Assembly (NCBI GenBank): GCA_028023455.1
Contig: JAQFVV010000232.1
Coordinates: 868,001-932,000, forward strand
Reading direction: 5' to 3'
From: Epiperipatus broadwayi
Taxonomy: Eukaryota; Onychophora; Udeonychophora; Euonychophora; Peripatidae
DNA length: 64,000 nucleotides
Below, piece after piece: positions 1-9,330 of this stretch. The number at the start of each line of letters is the position of its first letter. The first letter of the stretch is position 1. The notes beneath the pieces were generated by a model. That model did not search any database, was not told the origin of the DNA, and saw only the letters and a list, made by a program, of their open reading frames with translations. A program made the position numbers and the translations under genes.

Positions 1-600
1 TCTTTATTGGTTTTAAGTGTTTATATTTTCACATGGTACTATGCCCAGTAAATTTTGTGATAGCTTTATCAACTGAAACCTTTATGTACATTTGATAATC
101 AGTCTATTTTTATATTGCACTGCTCTATGTATCTAAATCATTACTGTTATACAAACACAAACATGCAAACTCAAATATAAACACAATAACTCATTAAACC
201 TTTTGAGAATCATTTTGTTTATAAAATAAGGTTGCTTCAAACTTGGATCAGAGACCCATAATTGCATGGTACAAAAACCACTTTTGTTATATTTGAATAC
301 AAATTTATATACTGTATAATAAAGAGCATAAATGATTTAATATTATATAATTTATATACTACATTATAATTTTAAAAAAATTATATATATATTATTTAAA
401 AAATTAAAATTTCATACTTACGACCGCTATTTCTGCGTTATGTTTATAACGCATTCAAGGTTTTGACAAATGAACCATTAGTATATTTTTAATACAGTTT
501 ACTAATTACTAAGACTGATAAAGATTTTGTCTTTATCTTCCCGTGTAAACTATTAGACTACCCAGAAAAAAAAAAATTAAATGCACTTATTAATAGAAAT
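1..600. other. AT-rich non-coding stretch, nothing recognised
   Basis: I see no coding potential, no long repeat and no RNA gene here. The sequence is simple A/T-rich DNA with short homopolymer runs. If the CUL1 gene extends upstream, this would be intron. Confidence 0.5.
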
Positions 601-865
601 ATTATATCACATGATCACCATTTCTTATGCTTGCTCATAACTGTTATTAAAACATGCAAAACTCTCCATACAGTAGTGCCACTCAGTGCAAGCCAGAGTA
701 GTCAATGGCTCCTCACTGATGAAAGCCATAAGCTAGAAACTAGTCTGGGGATATTGGATGAGTAGGCACTAGATAAGGATTTTATGCACAAGCCTTCTGG
801 CATCCATTGATTACTCTGGCTTGCACTGAGTAGCCCTACTCTATGGAGATGGCAGTTTTAATAAA
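601..865 (+). mobile_element. Family A hammerhead-bearing repeat, copy 1
   Basis: This is a short interspersed repeat, related to copies at 19.5-20.1 kb and 31.5-31.8 kb. Terminal parts (about 645-708 and 796-860) are inverted repeats of each other, sharing the words GTGCAAGCCAGAGTA and TACTCTGGCTTGCAC. The centre (702-758) carries a hammerhead ribozyme core, listed separately. There is no reading frame, so the element is non-autonomous. Outer boundaries are approximate, taken from similarity to the other copies. Confidence 0.7.
702..758 (+). ncRNA. Hammerhead ribozyme motif, family A copy 1
   Basis: This reads as a type I hammerhead. The invariant boxes are CTGATGA (716-722) and GAAA (736-739). 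Stem III is minimal: A739-C740, loop TA, G743-T744, then the cleavage-site C745. Stem I pairs TCCTCA (710-715) with TGGGGA (746-751), including one G-U pair, and an outer helix pairs CAAT (703-706) with ATTG (753-756). Stem II pairs AGC (724-726) with GCT (732-734) around a CATAA loop. Next to the core, positions 10.1 and 11.1 are A and A (723, 735), where active hammerheads usually have a purine-pyrimidine pair. Self-cleavage may therefore be slow. Predicted cleavage is after 745. The motif is seen directly; activity is not shown. Confidence 0.72.
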
Positions 866-2129
866 AATGCTCATAAAAAATGCTAATTTTATCTGAATTG
901 AACATGCCATACCCCATTTTAAAGATGGAATTAAGCAGCAACGAATGCTGGGATTTATGTTGACATCATGCTTATAGTTTTTGTGCAATTTAAAAAAGAA
1001 TACAAAAATTTCAATGAATCAGCTGCACGGATGCATAACATGCGGGTGGAAATCAACCGTTAAACGATTAAATTTTTTTACTGTTTATTTTTTTTAATAA
1101 ATACAATGATATTGAGCATTTTATAATAATTCAGTTATATAATAATCTTATTATGATGGCAAATACTTTTGCTCATCTTAAAAAAAAGAGGAGAAAAGGC
1201 CTTATACTTAAACCTTGTTGTTAACCTTTGTTGTTAGCAAAAATTAATAAGCAGTCAGTAATTGAGAATATAAAAATTATCTCCAATTTTTGGTGTTTAA
1301 ATTGGAATTCAGTTTTTTATTTTGATAAAAACTGATTATTATATATCTGATGATTTATTAATTTTTAAGAAAAATTTTAGTTTTATTATATTATTTTGCT
1401 AACATTCAAGTTATAACTATACAATGTCCATGCCTACATATAAAGTCTTTACACATAATTGGAGAAAACTTGTTAAATAAAAATAATTTTACAAAGTTTT
1501 TGATTAAATTAAACATCATTTATTATAATGTGCTGGTTGCAGTACATTTTAATGCGAAAGTTACTTTTAAAAAATGTACATTCCTGTTCCAAAGCTAATT
1601 TTAAATGCTTCAGTTTTATATTTTACATTGACATGGCCTTTTTTTCAAATTTAATTCATATTCATTACTAACTTGAATGAATTTGTGATTAGTGAAGCTA
1701 TGATTTGGCATATCTATTGAGGAGACATCCTTGAAACTCTTGTGAGCTTTCATACTGTCATAGTAAACAATTTGGCTATTACATATAACTATATTTTAGC
1801 TAAATAGTGATTTTTTAATTGATTTTTTTTTTTTTTTTATGTCTGAAGCTTCAATTCAAATTATTGAAATTATATGATCAGATAATTATAATTACAAATT
1901 TTATCACAATTTTAGTTTTAAAAAAATTATTATATATATTTAATTACTACAATTATGATTTCTCTGTCCATGGCAAAATATATTGAGATCTTTTGTCAGA
2001 TCTCATACTATATATGTATACATATCAGTTGGTTCAGTTAAATGTTAATTTTTAGTCAATTTGTATTTTCCATTAAAATTGTGTATAGTACACACACACG
2101 AATTGTAAAGCATTTTCTATTAGCTGATA
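866..2129. other. AT-rich non-coding stretch, nothing recognised
   Basis: I found no gene, mobile-element protein or RNA motif in this stretch. It has long A and T runs and no frame worth calling. Confidence 0.5.
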
Positions 2130-2199
2130 TTAATGTTATAATTTTGTGTACAAGAAAAATGAACTTAATGTTATAATTTTGTGTACAAGAAAAATGAAC
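2130..2199 (+). repeat. Perfect tandem duplication, 35-bp unit x2
   Basis: Two identical 35-bp units (2130-2164 and 2165-2199) lie head to tail. Each starts TTAATGTTATAATTTTG and ends AAAATGAAC. Perfect identity suggests a recent replication slip or an assembly artefact. The open frame that runs through it on the - strand is a by-product of the repeat. Confidence 0.9.
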
Positions 2200-3732
2200 T
2201 TTGTAACAAATTTTTGTTATCATCTTTGTATAAAATTTTATCATATTTAAAAGACGATACTTAATCTTTAGTGATAAAGAATTTAACAAAAGTTTGCAGT
2301 TCGCGTACATTAGACATTGTCTAGGTAAATACTTAAAGTCAAGTAATTAGCTTGGAATACTGGCTTATCTGAAAATACTTCCGTTACGCTATTGATCGAG
2401 AAGATTCTAAAAAATTTTTGTAGAGGGATAACAATGGGCAGTGAGTCCTATAAAAGCCTACCAAAAATTATTTCTCTATGCTACATTTTTTGCTTTTTAC
2501 TCAGTAACTCTTTGCAATTATTAGTCTTCAATAGAATTCTGCCATAATTAGTCTCCAAGATTGTTCTGCATTATTATTTTGCAATTATTCATTGACACAT
2601 AGCTTGCTGTTATAAGTCCCTAATTGGTAAAATGAATGTACAAACCATTCTAGTTGCAGTTTCGGCTAATATGCACACCTAGGCTTCCAAAAGACAAACT
2701 TCTCGCTCAAAGCCATTAACCTCATTCTCCAACTTGGATATAAATTTGCTATAAAAGCTGACCTGAAATTCCCATCTGCCAACCTCGCCACTGAAACAAC
2801 TCTCAAATAACCTGCATTGAGAAAGACCATGGTGGGACATGGGCATAGAGTGCATACTCCTGCCAAATAATCTATAGATAGCAAAAGTTTTATACAGAGA
2901 CTTATAGTAACTTGATATGAAGTCTATTATATATTTCAGTAACCCATGAATAATTTAAATTGTATTTATTAACCTATATATATATATATATGTATTAGTA
3001 TATTAAGTGTTCCTATTATTAATACACATTTTTCTATTGATATCATCAATTTCATTCTTTTATAGATGTGTTAATTTTGTTTTTGTTTTTTTTTTATGTT
3101 TTATAACTACATATTGAATAAACTACATTTTTCTATTAAAGTTTTGACAGTTCAAATAAAACCCTATAGTTAAAATGATTAATTTGCTATTCTCAAATTA
3201 AGTTATCGATGTCAAATATAAATTAATCTTCTTCTTAAATACTTATTCTCAAATAATATTTTATAACTGTATAAGCATCATAGGCTCTAGATATGCTAAA
3301 TTATCGGACAGCTTGTATGTAATATTTTATCATACATGTATATAAAAGAAAGTAGTGTTCTGCTTGTGTGTATGTGTGCATAAAATCATATTTTAAATAG
3401 CTCTTGAGATTTAATGATCTGTAGGGCATTTTACTTATCATTGTATTTATCACTCTATTTTGACAAATTTTATTTAGCCTTTGGTCAGTTATATTTCTTT
3501 CAGGTTCATTTATATATTAGTTCTTTTAACCCAGTGCTATGTTTTTTTTTTTTATGTATTTAAATATATATGTAAGTGTTGTGTATATTATAAAAGCATA
3601 TAAAATATGTAAATTTATATATAGGTATATATTATATTAATTACTTTCAACAGTTGTCTACTTATATATGTATTTATTTTTAAATGTGATGGAAATCTCT
3701 ACTTGAATTATTATTATGTCTATATGCTAAAA
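2200..3732. other. Non-coding stretch; possible old repeat at 3410-3530
   Basis: I see no coding sequence. The stretch around 3470-3525 resembles 8610-8660; both contain TTGGTCAG, TATATTTCT and TTCATTTATATATTA-like words. It may be a fragment of a dispersed repeat, perhaps connected to the Gypsy-type relic downstream. The rest is featureless AT-rich DNA. Confidence 0.35.
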
Positions 3733-4450
3733 TGCATGTAATGATGAAGCTAATTATATATTGTAATATTAATTGGCTGAGCACTTTCGAGAAATTTTAT
3801 CTTCTCATAATCATAGCAAGTGGGTTTGTGTGAGTACAAGAGAAAATGTATGTGACAGATATTTAAATATATGCAAATTGGATTAGAAAGTTCACTTTTT
3901 GGAGAGGAGCATGCTTCCTTTCGATTCGTAGCATAGGTTTTGTTATCTATAAGACATGCTTCTTTGATTTTACGTTTACAGTCTTGGCATTCTATGCATG
4001 CAATGGAAACAGAAGACGGATAAAATAAATGGCCGTTTAACCTTTGGTGTTTTTAAAAGATGGAATTATATTCTGGTTTATTCAGAGCTTTTTTTTTTAT
4101 AAGTATTAGTCCTGAGAGACACAAATGGTGAGGCTGCTCAGAGGGTAGATGCATGTCTCTCAGTACTGTTACTTATACAAAAGAGCTCTGAATAAATCCG
4201 AATATAATTCCATTTTTTTAGAACACCAAAAGTCCACTGGCCATATATTTGAACTGTCTTCTCCTTTCATCTCTCTTTAGAAAGTGGACTTTCTAATTCA
4301 CTTTGCATATATTTAAATATTTGTCACATACATTTTCTATCGTGCTCACACAACCCACTTGCTACAATTGTGAGAAGATAAAACTTCTCAAAAGCACTCA
4401 ACCAATCAATACTACAATTTGTACTTAGCTTCTCCATTGCCTGTGTTTTG
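3733..4450. mobile_element. Fold-back (long inverted repeat) element
   Basis: Two arms of about 330 nt (roughly 3733-4115 and 4125-4450) are inverted repeats of each other. Matching words include TTTTATCTTCTCA against its complement near 4370, and ATATTTAAATATATGCAAA near 3860 against its complement near 4305. Both arms also contain GGAATTATATTC near the centre. The tip holds another short inverted pair around GAGAGACA and TGTCTCTC. There is no coding frame. This is the structure of a fold-back or MITE-like DNA transposon, about 130 bp upstream of the LTR element. Outer ends are approximate and no target duplication was confirmed. Confidence 0.7.
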
Positions 4451-4580
4451 ACGCATTTAGACGTATTACTTGTTTAATTGTGAAGTCTACATTTTTTTTA
4501 TTCTTGAATTGTTAATATAATTTAATTTTATTAAATATTAAAGTGGTGGACTTTTCCAATTACTTAATGCTTTGTGTTTC

Positions 4581-4787
4581 TGTCACCTGCCATTATTATT
4601 TATAAGTTAAACAATCAAGAACGTGAAGTGTAGAACGTTTTGTCTAATAGAAGAGTTTTTAGTTGGAAAACTTTCTTAGAGTATAACTTATAGCTATGCA
4701 TTATTTTTTGTGTTAAAGTTGTTAATAAACCTATTTTTTGTTACCAAATCTGTTGGAGAATTAAATTAAGTTGATGCATACACGTCA
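4581..4787 (+). repeat. Left LTR
   Basis: This 207-bp LTR begins TGTCACCTGCC and ends ATACACGTCA. An AATAAA signal lies near 4724, in GTTAATAAACC. It differs from the right LTR at three sites (within ACGTG, CTTTCTT and GATGC). The GTTTC target copy is immediately upstream. Confidence 0.95.
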
Positions 4788-4790
4788 AAT

Positions 4791-4802
4791 TGGCGCAGTC
4801 AG
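4791..4802 (+). other. Primer-binding-site-like sequence
   Basis: TGGCGCAGTCAG lies three bases inside the left LTR, the place where an LTR retrotransposon pairs with a host tRNA 3' end. TGG fits the CCA tail of a tRNA. I cannot assign the tRNA. The related element has TGGCACAGTC at 7257. Confidence 0.7.
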
Positions 4803-4846
4803 ACAGGATCTCCGAAGAACAGTTTTTGGAATGAAAAATGGCCGCC

Positions 4847-5330
4847 ATGATTTAACTACAAATAGGAGAATTCAATGTTGAAAATCCCAGTAAATGGCTG
4901 TTATATGTAAAACTGGTTGAAAAACACTTTTTGATAAACAGTGTTAAGGAAAACGACATTAAAATTGCCACACTTCTAGGTTTCACAGGAATCAATTTTT
5001 TAGAAGTAGCTAACCGGTTATGTGAACCTGTTGAACCAGAAATTTTATAATACGACGATGTGGTTGAAAGATTAACTTCAGAGTTCTGCCTGCTGCCGTC
5101 AAAGCACATCACTAGACTACATTTTCGTTTATGACATCAGGCAAAAAATGAAACCTTCAAGGAATATGAATTAGCTAAAAATTGTGTTTATGGTAAATAT
5201 TTAGAAGAAGCATAAAATTTCGTGAACAATTACTTACGGACTCGAATATTACATATAAAGAAGCCATTAAAAAGGGAGTAGCTCACGAACTCGTAATAGA
5301 GCAGGCAAAAGAATTTATGAATAATGCTGA
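4847..5330 (+). pseudogene. Gag remnant of the LTR element
   Basis: Reading from about 4847 there is a capsid-like sequence typical of Gypsy-type Gag, for example KWLLYVKLVEKHFLI and KIATLLGF. A stop follows within three codons of the possible start, another lies near 5048, and further stops and frame changes follow. The same motifs recur in the neighbouring element (WLLFMQYVKKYFLMN at about 7511), so they are one family. Capsid proteins of this kind form the particle in which the RNA is copied. This copy cannot make an intact one. Confidence 0.75.
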
Positions 5331-5607
5331 ACAAGATGAGAATTGTAGCTATAACCGCATATGTTTCCGCTGCAAAAAAACTGGACATGTTGCACACAAT
5401 TATAAACAACTGTATGAGACACGAGGAACCCTAGTGAGAGATTCTGGAAAAAAGAACTCAAAAGATCGATACGAGATCAAAACACTGAAAAATACAGAAT
5501 CAGATTTTAATCAAACTGTGTGCATCGAAGGAAAACGTTGTAAACTTGAAATTGATAGCAACTCCGATGTTTCTCTCATGTCTCTAAAGGATTGGAAATA
5601 TTTTTAA
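5317..5607 (+). pseudogene. Gag zinc knuckle plus protease remnant
   Basis: This 96-residue frame begins in the tail of Gag. A CCHC zinc knuckle, CFRCKKTGHVAHNY (about residues 17-30), has its last Cys replaced by Tyr. Near the C-terminus, EIDSNSDVSLMS (about residues 78-89) corresponds to the retropepsin active site. The sister element has DSGSDVSLMS there, so the catalytic D-S-G is altered to D-S-N. The frame stops at 5607, before the rest of the protease. Nucleic-acid binding and protease activity are therefore both doubtful. Confidence 0.8.
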
Positions 5608-5629
5608 AAATAAACCTAAAAAAAAAATA

Positions 5630-6151
5630 GTGAATACCGAAGTTTGCGCAACAGATGTTAATGGAAATAAAGTCGAAATTATCGGAAAGGTTATGGTCAA
5701 AGTCAGGTTGAACTCAAACAAAGGAGTTCTACTATTATATATATTACATAAAAAGATAAAACCCTTAATGGTCAGAAACTGGTTTCATTCTTTGGGAATT
5801 AGGATGAATATAATAAAGAAAATTAATATCGGAAACAAAATGCAGATTAAATTCCCATCACTTTTCACTAAAAATTTAGGACAAATGAAAACAAAGCCAG
5901 TACAACTAGAGTTAAAAGAAAACGCAATACCAGTAATTTGCAAGACTAGGGAAAAACCATTTGCACAACATTCTATTCCAACTGCTGCTAGCGGAAAGAC
6001 TCCTGCCGAACTTTTTCTGAAAAGAAAGTTACGGGCCAACTTAACTTTACTCCTACCAGAAACGACAAGACAAACTGTTGATAGAAAGTCAGAGAAGTTT
6101 CTTGTAGGTGAGAAGGTGTGGATTAGAGATTGCCTACGACAAATTGAATAA
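5630..6151 (+). pseudogene. Truncated Pol: protease end and RT start joined to integrase C-terminus
   Basis: This 173-residue frame starts at a GTG, so it is probably open only by chance of mutation. Residues up to about 125 match the stretch between protease and reverse transcriptase of Gypsy-type Pol, ending in the start of RT (LFTKNLGQMK, then PVICKTREKPFA). From about residue 128 it switches to the end of integrase: TPAELFLKRKLRANL and FLVGEKVWIRDC match the segment after the integrase core. The RT catalytic YxDD, RNase H and integrase DDE are all absent. The junction near 5965-5995 marks one large internal deletion. Confidence 0.8.
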
Positions 6152-6441
6152 AGGGCGAAGTAATTGGCATAACTTCCAAGAATATAGCTACAGTACAATC
6201 AGAAGATAATGTTAGATACAAGAGACATTTTAATCATATCCGCCATCGCATCGATCCAAACTGGCAATATACATATACAGCTCAAATCAATGGGAATAAA
6301 CCTTCAGAAAAGAGACCTGGTAACTCAGAGCCAAGTCCAGACTACCATATACCAAAACCTCGGGAAAAGTTTTCAGCAGAATATAAACACCCAAAGCGAG
6401 ATAGGAAGTCACCCGCTTATCTAAGTGACTTTGTAAGATAG
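6148..6441 (+). pseudogene. Integrase C-terminal tail, shifted frame
   Basis: After the stop at 6151, the integrase reading continues in another frame. KGEVIGITSKNIATVQ, VRYKRHFNHIRHRIDPNW and a basic, proline-rich tail ending LSDFVR before TAG at 6439-6441 match the typical end of Gypsy-type integrases. A single frame shift separates it from the previous segment. The purine-rich tract and right LTR follow within 35 bp, as expected for the end of pol in an element without env. Confidence 0.72.
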
Positions 6442-6457
6442 CTGTTTTTCCTGCTAT

Positions 6458-6473
6458 GGGTGGAGGAGTGTAA
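6458..6473 (+). other. Polypurine tract
   Basis: GGGTGGAGGAGTG, followed by TAA, abuts the right LTR. This is where plus-strand DNA synthesis would be primed in an LTR retrotransposon. Confidence 0.7.
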
Positions 6474-6680
6474 TGTCACCTGCCATTATTATTTATAAGT
6501 TAAACAATCAAGAATGTGAAGTGTAGAACGTTTTGTCTAATAGAAGAGTTTTTAGTTGGAAAACTTTTTTAGAGTATAACTTATAGCTATGCATTATTTT
6601 TTGTGTTAAAGTTGTTAATAAACCTATTTTTTGTTACCAAATCTGTTGGAGAATTAAATTAAGTTGACGCATACACGTCA
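6474..6680 (+). repeat. Right LTR
   Basis: This 207-bp LTR has the same ends as the left LTR (TGTCACC...CACGTCA) and three C/T differences from it. It is followed directly by the second GTTTC target copy at 6681-6685. Confidence 0.95.
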
Positions 6681-7189
6681 GTTTCTAGTTAACAAAATGC
6701 TAGATTAAGCAGAGGGAGGATATTTTTATTATTAAAGAGATTATCTTGATTTCTTTGTTTGCAGAATATGATCAAATGGCAAACAGGGAAATCACTTCTG
6801 AGGGGAGATCCGCATTCTGATGTAATAAATTTAGGGATTTTATTGTACAGGCCGCCCTGGTTTAATATTTATTTAAAAAAACCTTCAGGCATTTAGGAAA
6901 ATTAACTAGGGTTTTGTTAAAGAAAATATTACGGAGAATATTTTATGGCCTATAAATTCATATTCTCATTTGTAAGAGAAAAAGTTAATCATAGATTCCT
7001 ATTTCTGCTAATTTTTTCTCTCTTGGTTGTTATGTAAATTAAAAGCATGTATTGTACTCTAGTAATTTACTTCTGTTTGTCTTTTTAAGAAATTATATTT
7101 TTGTAAATATAATGAATAAAACCTGTATCAAGTATTTAAAGAAATCAACCTATTTTTTGTCATTTTTTATCTCAGAAATAATTAAAAAT

Positions 7190-7245
7190 ATTATTGTCTT
7201 TTTTGTAAATGACATATTAGCCAAGCAGTAAAATTAAAAACTTAT
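7190..7245 (+). repeat. Direct repeat, left member
   Basis: This roughly 55-bp sequence (ATTATTGTC, a T run, then GACATATTAGCCAAG and TTAAAAACTTATA) recurs at about 8399-8462. It lies just before a primer-binding-site-like sequence, so the pair may be remnants of the LTRs of the second Gypsy-type element. Confidence 0.6.
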
Positions 7246-7945
7246 ACATATCAAAGTGGCACAGTCAATTCGAACCACATAAATGCCAAAGTCGTACAGT
7301 TATCTACAGGATTGGGATTAAATTCAAATCCCGTAATCAGTAACGTGGCAGTCGTGGTCAAGATTTTAACCCTATAAATGACCAAACTAGTATAGCTTGA
7401 GAGATTGTGTAATAGCCATAAATAATTTCAAGTTTTAGCGAAGTAAAACTAATGGAATTAAAATGACACAAACTATTATTAGCATATTTGGTGTTGAAAA
7501 ACCAGCAAGCTGGCTTCTCTTCATGCAATATGTCAAGAAGTACTTTCTTATGAACAAAGTCCAGGGAAGTAAAATTAAAATAGCGATGTTATTGGGATTT
7601 TGCAGGTCAAAGGGTAATTGAAATTATAAACCATTTATGTGGAGGAGTCAAGCCAGAAAATTTTTCTCATAAAGTAATAATTTTTAAATTAGATGAATAT
7701 TTCAACCCTTTATTTTCAAGACACATAGATCAACTTCATTTTTGATATAGAAGTCAAGCTCAGTGAGAAAAATTGTGTGATCATGACATAGCACTGAGAG
7801 ACTTAGCAAAGAACTATATATATGGTGATTTTATAGATGAGGCACTTGAATAGTTCTTATGGGGGGTGCCAGATGAATGATGGAGATAGCGATTGTTAAC
7901 AGAGAAAGATCTGACATAAAGCAGCAATTAAAAGAGAGGTAGCTT

Positions 7946-8224
7946 ATGAATAGAACAGTCTTGAAAGAATTTCAAAACTTAAGTTTAAATGAAGTAAATA
8001 AAACTGCTATTCAAAAAACTGAAGAGCAGAGTAGAAGTAATTTTAATAAAACAAAACCACAGAAGAGAAAAATTTTATGTTTCTGCTGTGGAAAAAGTGG
8101 ACATGTGGCTCATAATTGTATACAGAAAAATGAAGAATGCAAAAACTGCGGATTGAAAAAACATGTAGCAAATACTTATAGAAAATCTTCAAGGTTAAAT
8201 AAAAGCTTGCAGCCAGTAGTTTGA
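7946..8224 (+). pseudogene. Gag zinc-knuckle region of the second Gypsy-type element
   Basis: This 92-residue frame is Lys- and Asn-rich. A complete CCHC knuckle, CFCCGKSGHVAHNC, lies at about residues 47-60 and a second, CKNCGLKKHVANTY, at about 66-79. The second has lost its last Cys (Tyr instead). Such knuckles bind the element RNA. The frame stops 40 bp before the protease segment. Confidence 0.78.
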
Positions 8225-8265
8225 CCAAGAACAAAAGTTAAGCACAGGTTAAAAATACAAAAATA

Positions 8266-8400
8266 TTGCTTTCTGTTCAAATTTTTGGTAAAAGAATTTC
8301 CATGGAAGTTGATAGTGGTTCGGATGTATCATTAATGTCCAGCAAAGTGTGGAATAAATTAATGGAAAATATTAAAAAGGTTTCGCACATTAAAAAATAT
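8266..8400 (+). pseudogene. Retropepsin fragment of the second Gypsy-type element
   Basis: VQIFGKRISMEVDSGSDVSL contains an intact aspartic-protease active site, Asp-Ser-Gly, preceded by the usual beta strand. The similarity ends after VWNKL and the flap is not visible. From about 8399 the sequence switches to the direct repeat also seen at 7190, so the protease is cut short. Confidence 0.75.
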
Positions 8401-8462
8401 TATTGTCTGTTTTTTTTTTGTAAGTGGCATATTGGCCAAGTAGTGAAGTTAAAAACTTATAA
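8399..8462 (+). repeat. Direct repeat, right member
   Basis: This matches 7190-7245: ATTATTGTC, a longer T run, GGCATATTGGCCAAG and TTAAAAACTTATA. It truncates the protease segment of the second Gypsy-type element. Confidence 0.6.
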
Positions 8463-9330
8463 GTTTTCATTACTGTGGAAGACATGGCATCCATGTTGTT
8501 AACCGCTTGAATTGCAGGCTCTATTATGTTTGCATGGGTTAAGCTTAGAAATAGATTCCCATGCCCTTTTATATATTTTATCACTATATACTGTCGAATT
8601 CTACTTAGTATTTGGTCAGCTATATTTCTGCCATACTCATTTATATATTATCTCTAAACTTAGGTTGTTAATTGTTTGAATTGTGATCTGTATTATATTA
8701 ATACAGGTAAGTTTAAGAATAGCTTACCATGTCTTTTACATAATTATCTTTTATGTTTTTCTTTGGTTAGTAAATGTCCATTATATTTATGTTTATCTTT
8801 GGTTAGTAATGTCCATTATTTATTTTATTATTTGTGTTTACCATTTTTTCGTATGTATTGCCACCCACAAGTGCCTTAGTAAGTTTAAGTGTATGAGCTG
8901 ATTGCATATAAAATCTGTGAATATTTTAATAATAATAATGTTTTATGTTATTTCAAAATTTATACACACAGATATTTTTTGGGAATAGTTTTTTATAGAC
9001 TATTTTAATACTGTAAATGGAAAAGTAATATAAATCATCTGTTAAGTCTTTAACTATTTAATTTGTATCATACTCAATTTAAAACCATCCATAAATGAAG
9101 GTGAATTTATTTATTTAATTTTCTTTTATTCATTGCTTTAATAAACATTGTTATTAGTAGTTAAATTTGTTGACATTTGTTTGTTGTTGTTTATCAATTG
9201 TTTATTTGTATAAGAATCTTTTCCTCTTCCTGATCTAGCGGCAGAATAATTATAGAATAGCTATTTAGGCACTGTTAATTAATATCTAATCACTTAAAAT
9301 AAATATTGTGATGTGATATGGCTATTCCTT
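8463..9330. other. AT-rich non-coding stretch, no gene seen
   Basis: The start (to about 8880) may belong to the old Gypsy-type element, because 8610-8660 resembles 3470-3525. A small local duplication lies at 8760-8815 (TCTTTGGTTAGTAA-TGTCCATTAT twice). Nothing coding is seen. Confidence 0.35.

Larger units (their letters stand above)
4581..6680 (+). mobile_element. Short, internally deleted Ty3/Gypsy-type LTR retrotransposon
   Basis: This is a complete 2100-bp insertion with two 207-bp LTRs, a 5-bp target duplication GTTTC (4576-4580 and 6681-6685), a primer-binding-site-like sequence just inside the left LTR and a purine-rich tract before the right LTR. The interior holds a gag remnant, a CCHC zinc knuckle, a protease remnant, the first part of reverse transcriptase and, directly joined to it, the C-terminal part of an integrase. 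Most of reverse transcriptase, RNase H and the integrase core are missing. The LTRs differ at only 3 of 207 positions, all C/T, so the insertion is fairly recent although its genes are broken. It was probably moved by proteins of a relative. Confidence 0.93.
7257..8400 (+). pseudogene. Second, older Gypsy-type element: gag remnant and surroundings
   Basis: TGGCACAGTC at 7257-7266 resembles the primer-binding site of the 4.6-kb element. A gag-like frame starts at ATG 7463 and contains KPASWLLFMQYVKKYFLMN and KIAMLLGF, clearly related to the first element, but it stops at about 7621 and is broken several times. The zinc-knuckle and protease segments follow. No RT or integrase is visible, so pol has been lost. 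The ends are uncertain. Confidence 0.7.

Noticed and set aside
4852-5112. 86-codon frame on the - strand within the LTR element
   Set aside because: It is antisense to the gag remnant, which has recognisable capsid motifs on the + strand.
5785-6198. 137-codon frame on the - strand
   Set aside because: It is antisense to the Pol remnant and has no domain of its own.
6209-6424. 71-codon + strand frame at the end of the LTR element
   Set aside because: The integrase tail (VRYKRHFNHIRHRIDPNW) is read in a different + frame here; this frame is its shadow.
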